From Terrabacter sp. Ter38 (lineage in GTDB: Bacteria > Actinomycetota > Actinomycetes > Actinomycetales > Dermatophilaceae): DNA of 64,000 nt. The position numbers and the translations under genes are program-made. A model generated the notes under the pieces. That model did no database searches, was not told where the DNA came from, and saw only the letters and a program-made list of their open reading frames with translations. Location of the stretch: the NCBI RefSeq assembly GCF_024519435.1, contig NZ_JALJRZ010000001.1, positions 372,001-436,000 of the forward strand, read 5' to 3'. Shown in pieces: positions 36,694-48,283 of this stretch (position 1 is its first letter; each line of letters begins with the position of its first letter).

Positions 36694-37512
36694 ATGCCGT
36701 CCAGCCGTTCAGGTGGCCCCCTGCCGTTCCTCGACCACCTCGCGGCCGACTCGGCCCGCTTCCGGACGGTGCTCGCGTCGGCACCAGCCGAGGCCCGGGT
36801 GCCGACGTGTCCCGACTGGGACGCCGACGACCTGCTGTGGCACCTCGGTGAGGTGCAGTGGTTCTGGGGCGAGATCGCCGAGCGCGGGCTCACCGACCCA
36901 GCCGAGCTCGACGGGATGAACGCGACCCGTGAGGAGCGTCCGGGCGACCGCGCCGGGCTGCTCGCCTTCTTCGACCGCTCGAGCGAGCGGCTGCACCGGG
37001 TGCTCGGCGAGCTCGCGCCCGAGACCCCGCTCTGGATGTGGTACGACGACGACAGGACCGCCGGCTACATCCGCCGACGTCAGGCCCACGAGGCGATGGT
37101 GCATCGCGTCGACGCCGAGCTCACGGTCGGTGAACGGACACCGCTCGACTGCCGGCTCGCCGCCGACGGCATCGACGAGGCCCTGCGGATCATGCGCGGC
37201 CACGAGCCCGAGCCCGACCTGACGCACGTGCCGGTCTCGGCGCCGGTGACGATCGCGACGGTCGATGCCATGCACGCCTGGACGGTCACCCCCGTGCGCA
37301 TCACCGGCACGTGGCACGGCGACGAGATCGACGTGCAGCGCTTCCTCGTCAGCGACGGACCGGACGATGCCGCAGCAGCCGAGATCAGCGGGTCCGCGGC
37401 CGACATCGACTGCTGGCTCTGGAACCGTCCGGTCGAGAGCGAGATCACGCGCGACGGCGACGCGGCGGCGCTGGCCGCCGTCGACGCCGTCCTCGCCGAC
37501 TCGATCGACTGA
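36694..37512 (+). CDS. Maleylpyruvate isomerase/DinB-type protein
   Basis: The 272-residue protein has the DinB-like N-domain (LDHLAADSARFRTVL, DADDLLWHLGEVQWFW) with metal-binding His residues and RQAHEAMVHRVDAEL further on. Its C-terminal part is beta-rich. It belongs to the same broad family as the gene at 13455 but is not a close copy. It follows alkB after 14 bp, with AGGAGA before ATG 36694, and may be SOS-induced with it. A GTATGCC motif spans its start codon. Confidence 0.75.
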   Translation: MPSSRSGGPLPFLDHLAADSARFRTVLASAPAEARVPTCPDWDADDLLWHLGEVQWFWGEIAERGLTDPAELDGMNATREERPGDRAGLLAFFDRSSERLHRVLGELAPETPLWMWYDDDRTAGYIRRRQAHEAMVHRVDAELTVGERTPLDCRLAADGIDEALRIMRGHEPEPDLTHVPVSAPVTIATVDAMHAWTVTPVRITGTWHGDEIDVQRFLVSDGPDDAAAAEISGSAADIDCWLWNRPVESEITRDGDAAALAAVDAVLADSID

Positions 37513-37529
37513 CCGACAGGGCGGACGGC

Positions 37530-39068
37530 TCAGCCAGTTCGGCGACCGAGGCGTCGCGCTCGCCTCGGGACCGGGAGCCAGGCGTGGACCATCGCGGCCA
37601 GCACCACGACGAGGGGGACGAACGCGAAGAGGTAGCGCGACCGTCCCTGGAGCACGAGCGTGAAGGCAGCGATGCCGAGCACCGAGGCCGCGACGAGGAG
37701 CGTCTCCCGCCGGTAGGGCGCCCGAAGCAGCCCGATGCCGGCCACGAGCAGCACGGCCAGCCACAGCGCCTGGCTCACGTCGGCCCGAAGCTGGTAGGCC
37801 GCCCCGTGGAAGCCGTTGAGGTCGTGGACGATCCCGGTCACGCCGGTCGCCGGCGCGAGCGTGCCGGGCAGCGAGTCGGGGCCCTCGCCCCACGCCCAGA
37901 ACATCCCGTCGCCCCAGTTCCAGGCCGCCTTGCTGCCGTAGAAGGCGAGCGTGCCGCCGAGACCTCGCTCGGCCCACCTGTCTGCGAGGACGCCTGCCGC
38001 ATACGCCTTCATCTCGGCCTGGCTGCGCCCCGCCAGGGCGTGGACCATCTCCCGTGAGTACGCCCCGTAGGCGACCGCCCCGGTGCGCGAGTGCTGCTCG
38101 TCGGCGCCGAGCGCGACCCACCAGAGGATCGGGGGCGAGACCGCGGTGTCGATGCGCGTGGAGTCGACGCCGGAGGCCGTCGTGGCCGCAGCGCCCAGGC
38201 CCACCCCGAGGACGACGAACGCGAGGGCGGAGGCCGCGCAGGCGACGATGACGCGCGCGCGGCGGGCGGGGAGGAGGTCGTGGTCGAAGATCGCCACGAC
38301 GGCCGTCAGGACCGCCGCGATGGCGATGACGACCGGCGTGGTCTTGATGGAGTAGGCCACCGTGACCGACGCGACCGCGAGCAGCCACAGGACGACTCGT
38401 CCGGTGCGCGGCCGCGGGGTCATGGCCCGGACGGCCAGGGCCACTCCCCCGACGACGAACGGCATCGCGTAGAAGTCCGTGTAGGGCACCGCCAGCCACG
38501 GGCTCGTGCCGACGAGAACGAGGGTCGCGAGCTGGGCCCCGACGGAAGGACCTCGACCCGCCACGCGCACGACGAGGTCATGGACGGCGTACAGCGTCAG
38601 GCCCACACAGATCCCGTTGAGCGTGATGAGGACGGCGTCGGGTGCGAGCGAGAATGCCTGTCCCACAGCGACGCCCATCTTGTCGATGGCGAGCAGTGGG
38701 AGGTTGTTGGGGTAGAGGGAGAGGTAGTCGTACTCCCCCTGGCTGAGCGGTTGCCCTGCCTGGAGGCGGCGCGCCATGCCCATCACGAGCCGCGCATCCC
38801 AGCCGTAGCGGTAGCGCGTCATGAGGCCGACGAGCGTCGCCACGACGCCTCCGCCGACCGCGATCACCAGAGGCACCCAGCGCCGCTTCGCCCACCCGGG
38901 AAAGCGGACGACCGCAGCGAGCAGCAGCAGCCCGAGCGTGACGGGCACCACCACCTGCCAGCGGTGCTCGACGTTGACGGGTCGGGGCGCGACGAGACCG
39001 ACGACGGCGACCGCTACGAGAGAGACCCCGGCCAGTCGAAGCAGTGCTCGACCGACCGGGGACTCCAT
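37530..39068 (-). CDS. Polytopic membrane protein, GT-C-like
   Basis: The 512-residue integral membrane protein has about ten or more hydrophobic helices with an extracytoplasmic loop near the N-terminus (MTRYRYGWDARLVMGMARRL). This layout resembles GT-C glycosyltransferases that use polyprenyl-phosphate sugars, where an early Asp is catalytic. I cannot name the sugar or acceptor. It lies just downstream of leuA but is unlikely to be functionally linked. Confidence 0.7.
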   Translation of the reverse strand: MESPVGRALLRLAGVSLVAVAVVGLVAPRPVNVEHRWQVVVPVTLGLLLLAAVVRFPGWAKRRWVPLVIAVGGGVVATLVGLMTRYRYGWDARLVMGMARRLQAGQPLSQGEYDYLSLYPNNLPLLAIDKMGVAVGQAFSLAPDAVLITLNGICVGLTLYAVHDLVVRVAGRGPSVGAQLATLVLVGTSPWLAVPYTDFYAMPFVVGGVALAVRAMTPRPRTGRVVLWLLAVASVTVAYSIKTTPVVIAIAAVLTAVVAIFDHDLLPARRARVIVACAASALAFVVLGVGLGAAATTASGVDSTRIDTAVSPPILWWVALGADEQHSRTGAVAYGAYSREMVHALAGRSQAEMKAYAAGVLADRWAERGLGGTLAFYGSKAAWNWGDGMFWAWGEGPDSLPGTLAPATGVTGIVHDLNGFHGAAYQLRADVSQALWLAVLLVAGIGLLRAPYRRETLLVAASVLGIAAFTLVLQGRSRYLFAFVPLVVVLAAMVHAWLPVPRRARRLGRRTG

Positions 39069-39116
39069 GGCGCCAGACGCTACCCCACCCGCATGGGCGT
39101 CCGATCAGGCGTCCGA

Positions 39117-40937
<1,821 letters not shown>

Positions 40938-40973
40938 TCAGGCCTCGCCGCGGCAGAGAAGAAGGAGGCTCAC
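40938..40973 (-). CDS. leuL: Leucine leader peptide (leuL)
   Basis: An 11-codon frame on the minus strand, GTG at 40973 to TGA at 40938, encodes VSLLLLCRGEA. Four successive Leu codons read CTC CTT CTT CTC, including rare CTT. It lies 75 bp before leuA. When charged leucyl-tRNA is scarce the ribosome would stall here and favour read-through into leuA, as known for leuA leaders in actinobacteria. Confidence 0.8.
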   Translation of the reverse strand: MSLLLLCRGEA

Positions 40974-41059
40974 CGCTCGCACCTGTTCACCGTATGCCGG
41001 GTGCTCCGTTCGCGTCCACCCCTCGGGACCGCTGCCCGGATCGTGAGACACGGGTCTCG

Positions 41060-41323
41060 TCAGGGATACGGGATGCCGTCCGGACCGGTGTGCGCCACAC
41101 CTCCGCGTGTGCCGGGCGGGTCCACGACGCCGTAGTTGACGTCGTCGCGGTCCGAGCCCATCGCCGCCCATCCGGGCGCGTCGAGGTGCCCCAGTTCGGG
41201 GGCGGGCAGCCGGTCACCTGAGTCGAGCGCCTGAGGGATCTCGGTAAGGACCCCGGGAAGCGGCTCGAGGTCCGCCTCGGCGGTGGCAGGTGGCTCGTGG
41301 AGTCCCCAGGGGTCCTCCGTCAC
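41060..41323 (-). CDS. Small acidic hypothetical protein
   Basis: An 87-residue Pro/Asp/Glu-rich soluble protein starting at GTG 41323, which overlaps the stop of the upstream 47-residue gene (GTGA). It begins TEDPWGLHEPPATAEADLEP and has no recognised domain. The overlap supports real, coupled translation. Confidence 0.6.
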   Translation of the reverse strand: MTEDPWGLHEPPATAEADLEPLPGVLTEIPQALDSGDRLPAPELGHLDAPGWAAMGSDRDDVNYGVVDPPGTRGGVAHTGPDGIPYP

Positions 41324-41463
41324 GGCGCGGAGGTGGGGTCAGATGCGTCGGCTTCGGGGGCTTCCTCGCGGGCGTCCGCGATCTGCTCCTCCGGACGTGG
41401 GGGCACCGTCTGGTCCTCCTCGAGGACCTCGAGCTCGTGGTCGTGCGCAGCCGTCTCAGACAT
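41320..41463 (-). CDS. Very small acidic hypothetical protein
   Basis: A 47-residue acidic protein (starts MSETAAHDHELEVLEEDQ, ends SDPTSAP). A strong ribosome site AAGGAGG lies just upstream of ATG 41463, and the stop overlaps the GTG start of the next gene. No family is recognised. The pair sits between era and leuA. Confidence 0.65.
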   Translation of the reverse strand: MSETAAHDHELEVLEEDQTVPPRPEEQIADAREEAPEADASDPTSAP

Positions 41464-41618
41464 GTCGGCCTCCTTGCCGGGAGTCTAGGACCGCACGCCG
41501 GCCTACAGGCGGACTCGTGCCAGCCCGGTGCGCCGGCGTCGCCACGCACGCACTCCACTCGGCTGAGCGGGCACCGCAGCGTTGGGCTCAGCAACGTGCG
41601 CGGTCGACGTCCGTTGGA

Positions 41619-42593
41619 TCAGAAGCCGAGGCGCTGGAGCTGCTTGGGGTCGCGCTGCCAGTCCTTGGCCACCTTGACGTGGAGGTCGAGATAGACCTTC
41701 TGCCCGAGAAGGGCCTCGATGCCCTTGCGGGCGTTCGTGCCGACCTCGCGCAGCCGGGACCCGCCGCGTCCGATGACGATGGCCTTCTGGCTGGGGCGCT
41801 CGACGAAGACGTTGACGCGCACGTCGAGCAGCGGCTTGTCGTCGGGCCGGCCCTCGCGCTGCACCATCTCCTCGACGACGACGGCGAGCGAGTGCGGCAG
41901 CTCGTCGCGCACGCCCTCGAGCGCCGCCTCGCGCACGAGCTCGGCGATCATGACCATCTCGGGCTCGTCCGTGAGCATCCCGTCGGGGTACAGCTGCGGC
42001 GAGCGGGGCAGGAAGGACGCGAGGACGTCGCGCACCTCCTCGACCTGGCTCCCGGAGACGGCGGAGCACGGGATGATCGCGTCCCACTCCCCCAGCTGGT
42101 CGATCGCGATGAGGTGCTCGGCGAGCCGTTCGCGGTCGACGGCGTCGGCCTTGGTCGCGATGGCGACGACCGGGCGGCGCCGGACCGAGCGCAGCTCGGC
42201 GAGCTCGTGGGCGATGAAGGTGTCGCCGGGACCGATGCGCTGGTCGGCCGGCAGGCAGAAGCCGATGACGTCGACCTCGAGCAGGGTCTCGCGGACGAGG
42301 TCGTTGAGGCGCTGGCCGAGGAGGGTCCGCGGCTTGTGGAGACCGGGGGTGTCGACGAGGATCAGCTGGGCGGTGGCGGTCGTCGTGACGCCCCGGATCG
42401 TGTGGCGGGTCGTCTGCGGCTTGGAGCTCGTGATGGCGACCTTCTGGCCCACGAGCGCGTTCGTCAGCGTCGACTTGCCCGCGTTGGGCCGCCCCACGAG
42501 GCAGGCGAATCCGGCCCGGTAGTCGGCGGATCGGTCGGTCGTCCCGGAGGCCGAGGTGTCGCCGTGCGTCGGGTCAGCGTCCTGGGTGCCCAT
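41619..42593 (-). CDS. era: GTPase Era
   Basis: Era assists 16S rRNA maturation and small-subunit assembly. The 324-residue protein has the G1 motif GRPNAGKS (34-41), G2 [10 protein letters not shown]3 VDTPG and a TKAD G4, followed by the C-terminal KH domain with [13 protein letters not shown] that binds rRNA. Its first 20 bp overlap the end of the CBS-domain gene, in the usual ybeY-CBS-era order. Confidence 0.95.
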   Translation of the reverse strand: MGTQDADPTHGDTSASGTTDRSADYRAGFACLVGRPNAGKSTLTNALVGQKVAITSSKPQTTRHTIRGVTTTATAQLILVDTPGLHKPRTLLGQRLNDLVRETLLEVDVIGFCLPADQRIGPGDTFIAHELAELRSVRRRPVVAIATKADAVDRERLAEHLIAIDQLGEWDAIIPCSAVSGSQVEEVRDVLASFLPRSPQLYPDGMLTDEPEMVMIAELVREAALEGVRDELPHSLAVVVEEMVQREGRPDDKPLLDVRVNVFVERPSQKAIVIGRGGSRLREVGTNARKGIEALLGQKVYLDLHVKVAKDWQRDPKQLQRLGF

Positions 42594-43887
42594 GGGCGTC
42601 CTCCGTCTCGGTGTACGCCGCGTCGTCCTCCGGCACCGAGGCCCGGTGCACGATGACCGACGCGACGCGGTGGCGGCGTCCGGCCATGCGTTCGGCCGTC
42701 AGCTCCAGCCCAGCGACCGTACCGGACGACCCGACGATCGGGACCCGTCCGATCACCTTCGTGAGGAGGCCACCGACGGTGTCGACGTCCTCCTCGTCGA
42801 TGGTGACGTCGAAGAGCTCGGCGAGGTCGTCGATGTCCATCGACGCCGGCACCCGCAGGGTGCCGTCCTCGAGCTGCTCGACGCCGGGAGCCTCACGGTC
42901 GTGCTCGTCGGCGATCTCACCGACGATCTCCTCGATGATGTCCTCGATCGTGATGAGGCCGGCGGTGCCGCCGTACTCGTCGACGACTATGGCGAAGTGG
43001 TTCTGGTCGCGCTGCATCTCGCGCAGCAGGTCGTCGACGGGCTTGCTCTCGGGCACGAAGTGCATGGGCCGCATGACCTCGGTGGCGGGGTGGCGGCCGT
43101 CCTCCGGGGCGGCGTTGAGCCTGCGGGCGACGTCCTTGAAGTAGAGCAGGCCACGGACGTCGTCACTGTCCTCGCCGACGACCGGGATGCGGGAGAAGCC
43201 TGAGCGCAGGAAGAGCGACATCGCGCTGCGCAGCGTCTTGTCCGCGTCGAGGACGACCATGTCGGTGCGCGGCACCATCACCGCGCGGGCCAGGGTGTCG
43301 CCGAGCTCGAAGACCGAGTGGATCATCTCGCGCTCGTCGGCCTCGATGACGTCGGAGTCACCGGCCATGTCGACGAGGTCGCGCAGCTCGGACTCGGTCT
43401 GGAACGGGCCGTCGGTGTATCCCTTGCCGGGCGTGACCGCGTTGCCGAGGACGACGAGGAGCTTGGCCACCGGCCCGAGCACGCGGCGCAGGCCGACGGC
43501 GAAGGGGGCGCTCCACAGCGCGACCGTGTCGTAGTTCTGCCGGCCGAGGGTGCGCGGCGAGACGCCGACGACGACGAACGACACGACGGCCATGATCGTG
43601 ATGCTGATGAGGGCGCGGCTCCACGTCGACTCAAACCGCCCGGCGACGGCCAGGGTGACGAGGACCGCCGCGGTGGCCTCGGCGACGACGCGCAGGAAAG
43701 CGATGACCGAGAGGTATGCCGGTGAGTCACCGACCACGGTGATCAGCGACTTGGCGCCCGACCGCCCTTCCTCGAACAGCTCATGGGCGCGCACGCGGGA
43801 CATGCGGAAGATGGCTGCCTCTGCGGCCGACAGCAGGAACGCCACGACGATGCTGATGAGGGCCGGGAGCGCGAACTGCGGGAACAT
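42574..43887 (-). CDS. CNNM/CBS-domain membrane protein
   Basis: The 437-residue protein belongs to the hemolysin C/CorC-like family. Residues 1-165 have about four hydrophobic segments (DUF21/CNNM), then a CBS pair ([13 protein letters not shown] to [17 protein letters not shown]) and a CorC/HlyC C-terminal domain. Members are linked to Mg2+ or Co2+ export or leakage control. ATG 43887 starts at the first hydrophobic segment. It lies between ybeY and era in a conserved cluster. Confidence 0.9.
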   Translation of the reverse strand: MFPQFALPALISIVVAFLLSAAEAAIFRMSRVRAHELFEEGRSGAKSLITVVGDSPAYLSVIAFLRVVAEATAAVLVTLAVAGRFESTWSRALISITIMAVVSFVVVGVSPRTLGRQNYDTVALWSAPFAVGLRRVLGPVAKLLVVLGNAVTPGKGYTDGPFQTESELRDLVDMAGDSDVIEADEREMIHSVFELGDTLARAVMVPRTDMVVLDADKTLRSAMSLFLRSGFSRIPVVGEDSDDVRGLLYFKDVARRLNAAPEDGRHPATEVMRPMHFVPESKPVDDLLREMQRDQNHFAIVVDEYGGTAGLITIEDIIEEIVGEIADEHDREAPGVEQLEDGTLRVPASMDIDDLAELFDVTIDEEDVDTVGGLLTKVIGRVPIVGSSGTVAGLELTAERMAGRRHRVASVIVHRASVPEDDAAYTETEDAHGHPGR

Positions 43888-43906
43888 CTCGGTCTCTCGT
43901 CCGCGG

Positions 43907-44374
43907 TCAGGCGCTCGGGCGGTTGCGCGTCGCGAGGAAGGTGAGCAGCAGCTGACGTTGGAGCTCGAACATCTCGCGCTCCTCGTCCGGCTCGGCGTGG
44001 TCGTAGCCGAGGAGATGGAGGATGCCGTGCGTCGTGAGCAGCAGCATCTCCTCCATCGGCGCGTGACCGGCATCGAGCGCCTGCTTCGTCGCGACGGACG
44101 GGCAGAGCACGATGTCGCCGAGCGTGCCCTCCTCGGGCTCCTGGCCCTCGCGACCGGGTCTCAGCTCGTCCATCGGGAAGCTCATGACGTCGGTGGGCCC
44201 GGGCAGGTCCATCCACTGCACGTGGAGGACCTCCATGGCGTCCTCGTCGACGAGCTTGATGCAGAGGTCGGCCTGCGCGTGGACACGCATCTGCGCCATG
44301 ACGTAGCCGGCGCAGGCCAGCAGCTCGAGCTCGTCGACGTCGTGGTCGGTCTCGTTGAGGACGTCGATGCTCAC
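43907..44374 (-). CDS. ybeY: Endoribonuclease YbeY
   Basis: YbeY is a zinc-dependent ribonuclease needed for rRNA processing and ribosome quality control. The 155-residue protein has the invariant motif [11 protein letters not shown], with zinc ligands His116, His120 and His126. Its start overlaps the phoH stop by ATGA. Confidence 0.95.
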   Translation of the reverse strand: MSIDVLNETDHDVDELELLACAGYVMAQMRVHAQADLCIKLVDEDAMEVLHVQWMDLPGPTDVMSFPMDELRPGREGQEPEEGTLGDIVLCPSVATKQALDAGHAPMEEMLLLTTHGILHLLGYDHAEPDEEREMFELQRQLLLTFLATRNRPSA

Positions 44375-45570
44375 GCGCCGGCCTCCGTGGCGTTACGACG
44401 GCCGCCGTGGTCATCGCGGTCGTCGCGGTCGGACCCCCGGTCAGGGGAACGCTCGGAGGGACGTCGCGACCCGCGATGGTCACGATGGTCGCCCGACGCG
44501 GCTCGGGCCCGCGCCCGACGCTCGGCACGCACCTCGTCGCGCTCGTAGGCGTCGACGATGGCGCTGACGAGTCGGTGGCGCACGACGTCGTGCGAGGTCA
44601 GCTCGGCGAAGTGGACGTCCTCGACGCCCTCGAGGATGTCGCGCACGACGCGCAGACCCGACCGGGTGCCACCGGGGAGGTCGACCTGGGTGATGTCGCC
44701 CGTGACGACCATCTTCGAGCCGAAGCCGAGACGTGTGAGGAACATCTTCATCTGCTCGCTCGAGGTGTTCTGGGCCTCGTCGAGGATGATGAACGCGTCG
44801 TTGAGCGTGCGACCGCGCATGTAGGCGAGCGGGGCCACCTCGATCGTGCCCGACGCCATGAGCCGCGGGATCGTCTCGGGCGAGACCATGTCGTGCAGCG
44901 CGTCGTAGAGCGGGCGCAGGTAGGGGTCGATCTTGTCGTTGAGCGTGCCGGGCAGGAAGCCGAGACGCTCACCGGCCTCGACGGCGGGACGGGTCAGGAT
45001 GATGCGGTTGACCTGCTTGGCCTGCAGCGCCGCGACCGCCTTGGCCATCGCGAGGTAGGTCTTGCCGGTACCGGCGGGGCCGATGCCGAAGACGACGGTG
45101 TGCTCGTCGATGGCGTCGACATAGCGCTTCTGGTTCAGCGTCTTGGGGCGGATCGTGCGACCGCGGCTGCTGACGATGTTCATCGTCAGCACGTCGGCCG
45201 GCCGCTCGGAGGTCTGTCCGCGCAGCATCGAGATCGACCGCTCGACGGCGTCGCGGTTGAGCGGCTGGCCGGTCGCGACGATCGTCAGCAGCTCGTCGAG
45301 GAGGGTGTCGATGATCTCGAGCTCCCCGGCCGGCCCCGCGAAGGTCATCTCGTTGCCGCGCACGTGCGTGTCGACGAGGGGGAACTGGCGCTCCATGGTG
45401 CGCAGCAGCTCGTCCCGGGGGCCGAGGAGCGTCACCATCTCGATCGGCGGCGGGATCTGCCGGGTCAGCACCGGCGCGTCTCCGCCGCTCTCGGCTCCCG
45501 TGGGGAGCTGCGTGCCGTCAGGGGCGTCAGGGCCGTCGCTGTAGGATGGTCGAGGTTGCGCGTCATTCAT
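44371..45570 (-). CDS. phoH: PhoH-like ATPase
   Basis: The 399-residue protein is the PhoH/YbeZ-type ATPase that is found with ybeY and is thought to act with it on RNA. Walker A is GPAGTGKT (164-171) and Walker [10 protein letters not shown]. The C-terminal 50 residues are a basic/acidic low-complexity tail ([20 protein letters not shown]) beyond the usual family end. Confidence 0.93.
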   Translation of the reverse strand: MNDAQPRPSYSDGPDAPDGTQLPTGAESGGDAPVLTRQIPPPIEMVTLLGPRDELLRTMERQFPLVDTHVRGNEMTFAGPAGELEIIDTLLDELLTIVATGQPLNRDAVERSISMLRGQTSERPADVLTMNIVSSRGRTIRPKTLNQKRYVDAIDEHTVVFGIGPAGTGKTYLAMAKAVAALQAKQVNRIILTRPAVEAGERLGFLPGTLNDKIDPYLRPLYDALHDMVSPETIPRLMASGTIEVAPLAYMRGRTLNDAFIILDEAQNTSSEQMKMFLTRLGFGSKMVVTGDITQVDLPGGTRSGLRVVRDILEGVEDVHFAELTSHDVVRHRLVSAIVDAYERDEVRAERRARARAASGDHRDHRGSRRPSERSPDRGSDRDDRDDHGGRRNATEAGA

Positions 45571-45583
45571 CGTGGTGACGAGT

Positions 45584-47116
45584 CTACGTGTCGCGGCCCG
45601 AGCTCCTCACCACGAATTCCGCCAGGTCCTTGCTCTGCTGCACGCGTGACGGCTCGTGGACGTACATCATGTGGCCCGCCTCGTAGTAGGCGTGCTCGAC
45701 GTTCGCGAGCAGGTCGGCAGGCAGCTGCAGGTGGGCCACGACGTCCTCCGCGGCGAAGTGCGGCGTGGCGCCGTCGTAGTAGCCGTAGGCGATGTGGACC
45801 TTGAGGTGCGGGTTCTGGCGCATCGCGCGTTCGAGCTTCGGGGACACGTCGATGGGCCGCCCCTCGAAGTCCTTGAAGCTCCACGGGTGCACGAGACGCG
45901 AGATCTGCTCGTAGTGCAGGTCGCTGACGTAGCCGAGCTCGTCGCGGACGTAGTGGTTCCAGGCCGCGGCGTAGGGGCCGGCGATGGCGTCGTGCGACGG
46001 GTCGGCGTCCATGTTCTCGGCGATGGCTGCGGCGGCCGGTCCGGTGAACCGGGCGTCCAGGCGACCCACCGACAGGCGCTCGTCGCGCAGCAGCTCGGTG
46101 AAGTAGCGCCAGTGCTCGATGCGCAGGTCGGCTCGGTCGACATAGTCCTCGGTCAGCCCGGAGAGCCGGGCCAGGGTCGAGACCGCCTCGGCGCGCTCGG
46201 CCTTCGTCAACCGGTGGCCACGCGAGAGCACCCACGGGTAGTCGCGGCCGGCATACGCCTCGGCCTCGTCGAGGACGGACCGCAGCGAGCGGCGGCCGTG
46301 CTTGCCGTGGTAGTGGGCCACGGCGGCATACGTCGGCAGGTAGAGCGCGTGCGCGCGGTCGTTGCGCTGGTTCTCGAAGTCGACCGAGCTGAGGTCGAGG
46401 ACGCTGCTGATGAGGACGATCCCGTTGACGTACATCCCGTAGCGGGACTGGAGGTGCTCGGCGAGCGCCGCGCCGCGGAGGGTGCCGTAGGACTCACCTG
46501 CGACGAACTTCGGCGACATCCAGCGGCCGTGGCGCGAGGTCCAGAGCCGGATCAGCTCGCCGACGGACTCGATGTCCTTCTGGTAGCCGTGGTAGTCCCC
46601 CGGTTTGCCGCCCTCCACGGCTCGCGAGTAGCCGGTGGACATGGGGTCGATGAAGACGAGGTCGCTCACCGCGAGGAGGGACTCGGGGTTGTCGACGAGG
46701 TCGTAGGGCGGCGGCTCGAGAGCACCGACGTCACCGCTGACGACGCGGCGCGGGCCGAGCAGGCCGAGGTGGAGCCAGACGCTCGAGCTGCCGGGACCAC
46801 CGTTGAAGGCGAAGGTGACCGGACGTGAGCGCGCATCGGCGTCGTCGAGGACGTAGCTCGTCATGGACAGCTCCGCGCGCGCCTTGTGGCCGCCGAAGGT
46901 GCCGTCCTTGTGCTCCTCCTCGCGGAGCACGACCCGCCCTGTCGTCGCGGTGTAGCGCAGCCGGCGTCGGCCGACCTTGAGCGTGTGGTGGGTCGTCACG
47001 AGGTCGTCGACGGGGTCGACCGGCTTCGCCTCGGCGTCAGCGGCCTTGGGCTCGGTGTCCGCCGATCCCTTTGTCGCGGAGGTCTTCTCGTCGGTGGTGG
47101 GGCTCTCTTCGCTCAC
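45584..47116 (-). CDS. Serine carboxypeptidase-like (S10) protein
   Basis: The 510-residue protein matches peptidase family S10: oxyanion loop NGGPGSSSVW, nucleophile Ser209 in GESYGTLRG and the catalytic His in AGHMMYVHEPS. It has no signal peptide, so it is likely cytoplasmic, as in related actinobacteria. The N-terminal 40 residues are Lys/Glu/Ala-rich and disordered. Overlap with the HIT gene (ATGA) suggests an operon. Confidence 0.9.
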   Translation of the reverse strand: MSEESPTTDEKTSATKGSADTEPKAADAEAKPVDPVDDLVTTHHTLKVGRRRLRYTATTGRVVLREEEHKDGTFGGHKARAELSMTSYVLDDADARSRPVTFAFNGGPGSSSVWLHLGLLGPRRVVSGDVGALEPPPYDLVDNPESLLAVSDLVFIDPMSTGYSRAVEGGKPGDYHGYQKDIESVGELIRLWTSRHGRWMSPKFVAGESYGTLRGAALAEHLQSRYGMYVNGIVLISSVLDLSSVDFENQRNDRAHALYLPTYAAVAHYHGKHGRRSLRSVLDEAEAYAGRDYPWVLSRGHRLTKAERAEAVSTLARLSGLTEDYVDRADLRIEHWRYFTELLRDERLSVGRLDARFTGPAAAAIAENMDADPSHDAIAGPYAAAWNHYVRDELGYVSDLHYEQISRLVHPWSFKDFEGRPIDVSPKLERAMRQNPHLKVHIAYGYYDGATPHFAAEDVVAHLQLPADLLANVEHAYYEAGHMMYVHEPSRVQQSKDLAEFVVRSSGRDT

Positions 47117-47472
47117 ACCATCCTCCCCTCGGTGAAGGCCGCGCCCCCGAGCACGTGGACGTGCGCGTGGAAGACGGTCTGGCCGGCGCCGCTGCCGGTG
47201 TTGACGATCATCCGGTGGGCGTCGGCCACGCCCTCCTGCTCGGCCACGCGGGCCGCGAGCCGGAAGACGTCGGTGAGGTCGTCAGCGGAGGCCGCTGCCA
47301 GGGCCCCGACCGTCGGCTCGTGGCGCCTCGGCACGACGAGGACGTGGACCGGGGCGGCTGGGCTGATGTCGCGGAAGGCGATCGACCGCTCGCTCTCGGC
47401 GACCCGGTCGGACGGGATCTCACCGGCGACGATCTTGCAGAAGAGGCAGTCACTGGGGGTCTGCGAGGTCAT
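47113..47472 (-). CDS. HIT-family nucleotide-binding protein
   Basis: The 119-residue histidine-triad protein has CLFCKIVAGEIPS at the start and the triad His102-x-His104-x-His106 in FHAHVHVLGG. Such enzymes hydrolyse purine nucleoside phosphoramidates or related adenylates. Its stop overlaps the start of the S10 peptidase gene by four bases. Confidence 0.92.
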   Translation of the reverse strand: MTSQTPSDCLFCKIVAGEIPSDRVAESERSIAFRDISPAAPVHVLVVPRRHEPTVGALAAASADDLTDVFRLAARVAEQEGVADAHRMIVNTGSGAGQTVFHAHVHVLGGAAFTEGRMV

Positions 47473-47635
47473 GACTGCACCCTAGGCAGGACGTGGTCGG
47501 CGCGCACCCGTCCGGCCCGGCGCGGCGCTGCACGACGCGGTCGCGGAGCACGGCCGGACATCTGGGACATTTCTGTCGCCGACGTGTCAACCCTGTGCTC
47601 CCGTTGCGCGTCATCTGTCCGTGAGAACGTTGGGT

Positions 47636-48283
47636 ATGCCGGCCGGCCAGCTCAGCGACCCCGCGGCCTCCGGGGCCGCTGGTCGTCCCGCCACGGGCGG
47701 TGGTGGGGCTCCCGCCCCGGACGCCGCGGGGGTGGTCACCCCCGGCGGGTCCGAGCTGCCGACCGACCCCGACGTGGCCATCACCGAGCTGTACCACGCG
47801 CACTGGCACCGCCTCGTCCGTCTCGCCTGGCTGCTGCTGCGCGACCAGCTCGCTGCGGAGGACGTCGTGCAGGACGCGTTCGTCGCGACGCACCGCAGCT
47901 GGTCGGCGATCCGGGACGGCGGCCGCGTCGTCGGCTACCTCCAGACCGCTGTCGTCAACGGGTGCCGGTCGGTGCAGCGGCACACCGTCGTCGTCGACCG
48001 CCAGAACGTCCGCGACGCGGCCGCTGCCGACGCCCCCGGACGGGGCAGCCACGGCAGCGCCGAGACCCAGGTGCTGCACACGGCCGACCGCGACGCCGTC
48101 CTGGACGCGCTGCGCACCCTGCCGTCCCGCCAGCGGGAGGTGCTGGTGCTGCGCTACTACTCCGATCTCTCCGAGGCCCAGATCGCCCACGCCCTCGAGA
48201 TCTCCCCCGGCGCCGTGAAGACCCACGCCCACCGCGGCCTGACAGCCCTGCGCCGCACCATCGACCCCCTGGAGCTGTCATGA
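47636..48283 (+). CDS. SigE-type ECF sigma factor
   Basis: The 215-residue sigma factor has region 2 (ELYHAHWHRLVRLAWLLLRD and AEDVVQDAFVATHRSW) and region 4 (LPSRQREVLVLRYYSDLSEA, ISPGAVKTHAHRGLTAL). This is the actinobacterial SigE-family layout with a low-complexity N-terminus. GTG 47621 is an alternative in-frame start. TGTCAACC at 47586 with CGTCAT about 17 nt on may be an ECF-type promoter. It overlaps the next gene by ATGA, so that gene probably encodes its regulator. Confidence 0.85.
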   Translation: MPAGQLSDPAASGAAGRPATGGGGAPAPDAAGVVTPGGSELPTDPDVAITELYHAHWHRLVRLAWLLLRDQLAAEDVVQDAFVATHRSWSAIRDGGRVVGYLQTAVVNGCRSVQRHTVVVDRQNVRDAAAADAPGRGSHGSAETQVLHTADRDAVLDALRTLPSRQREVLVLRYYSDLSEAQIAHALEISPGAVKTHAHRGLTALRRTIDPLELS

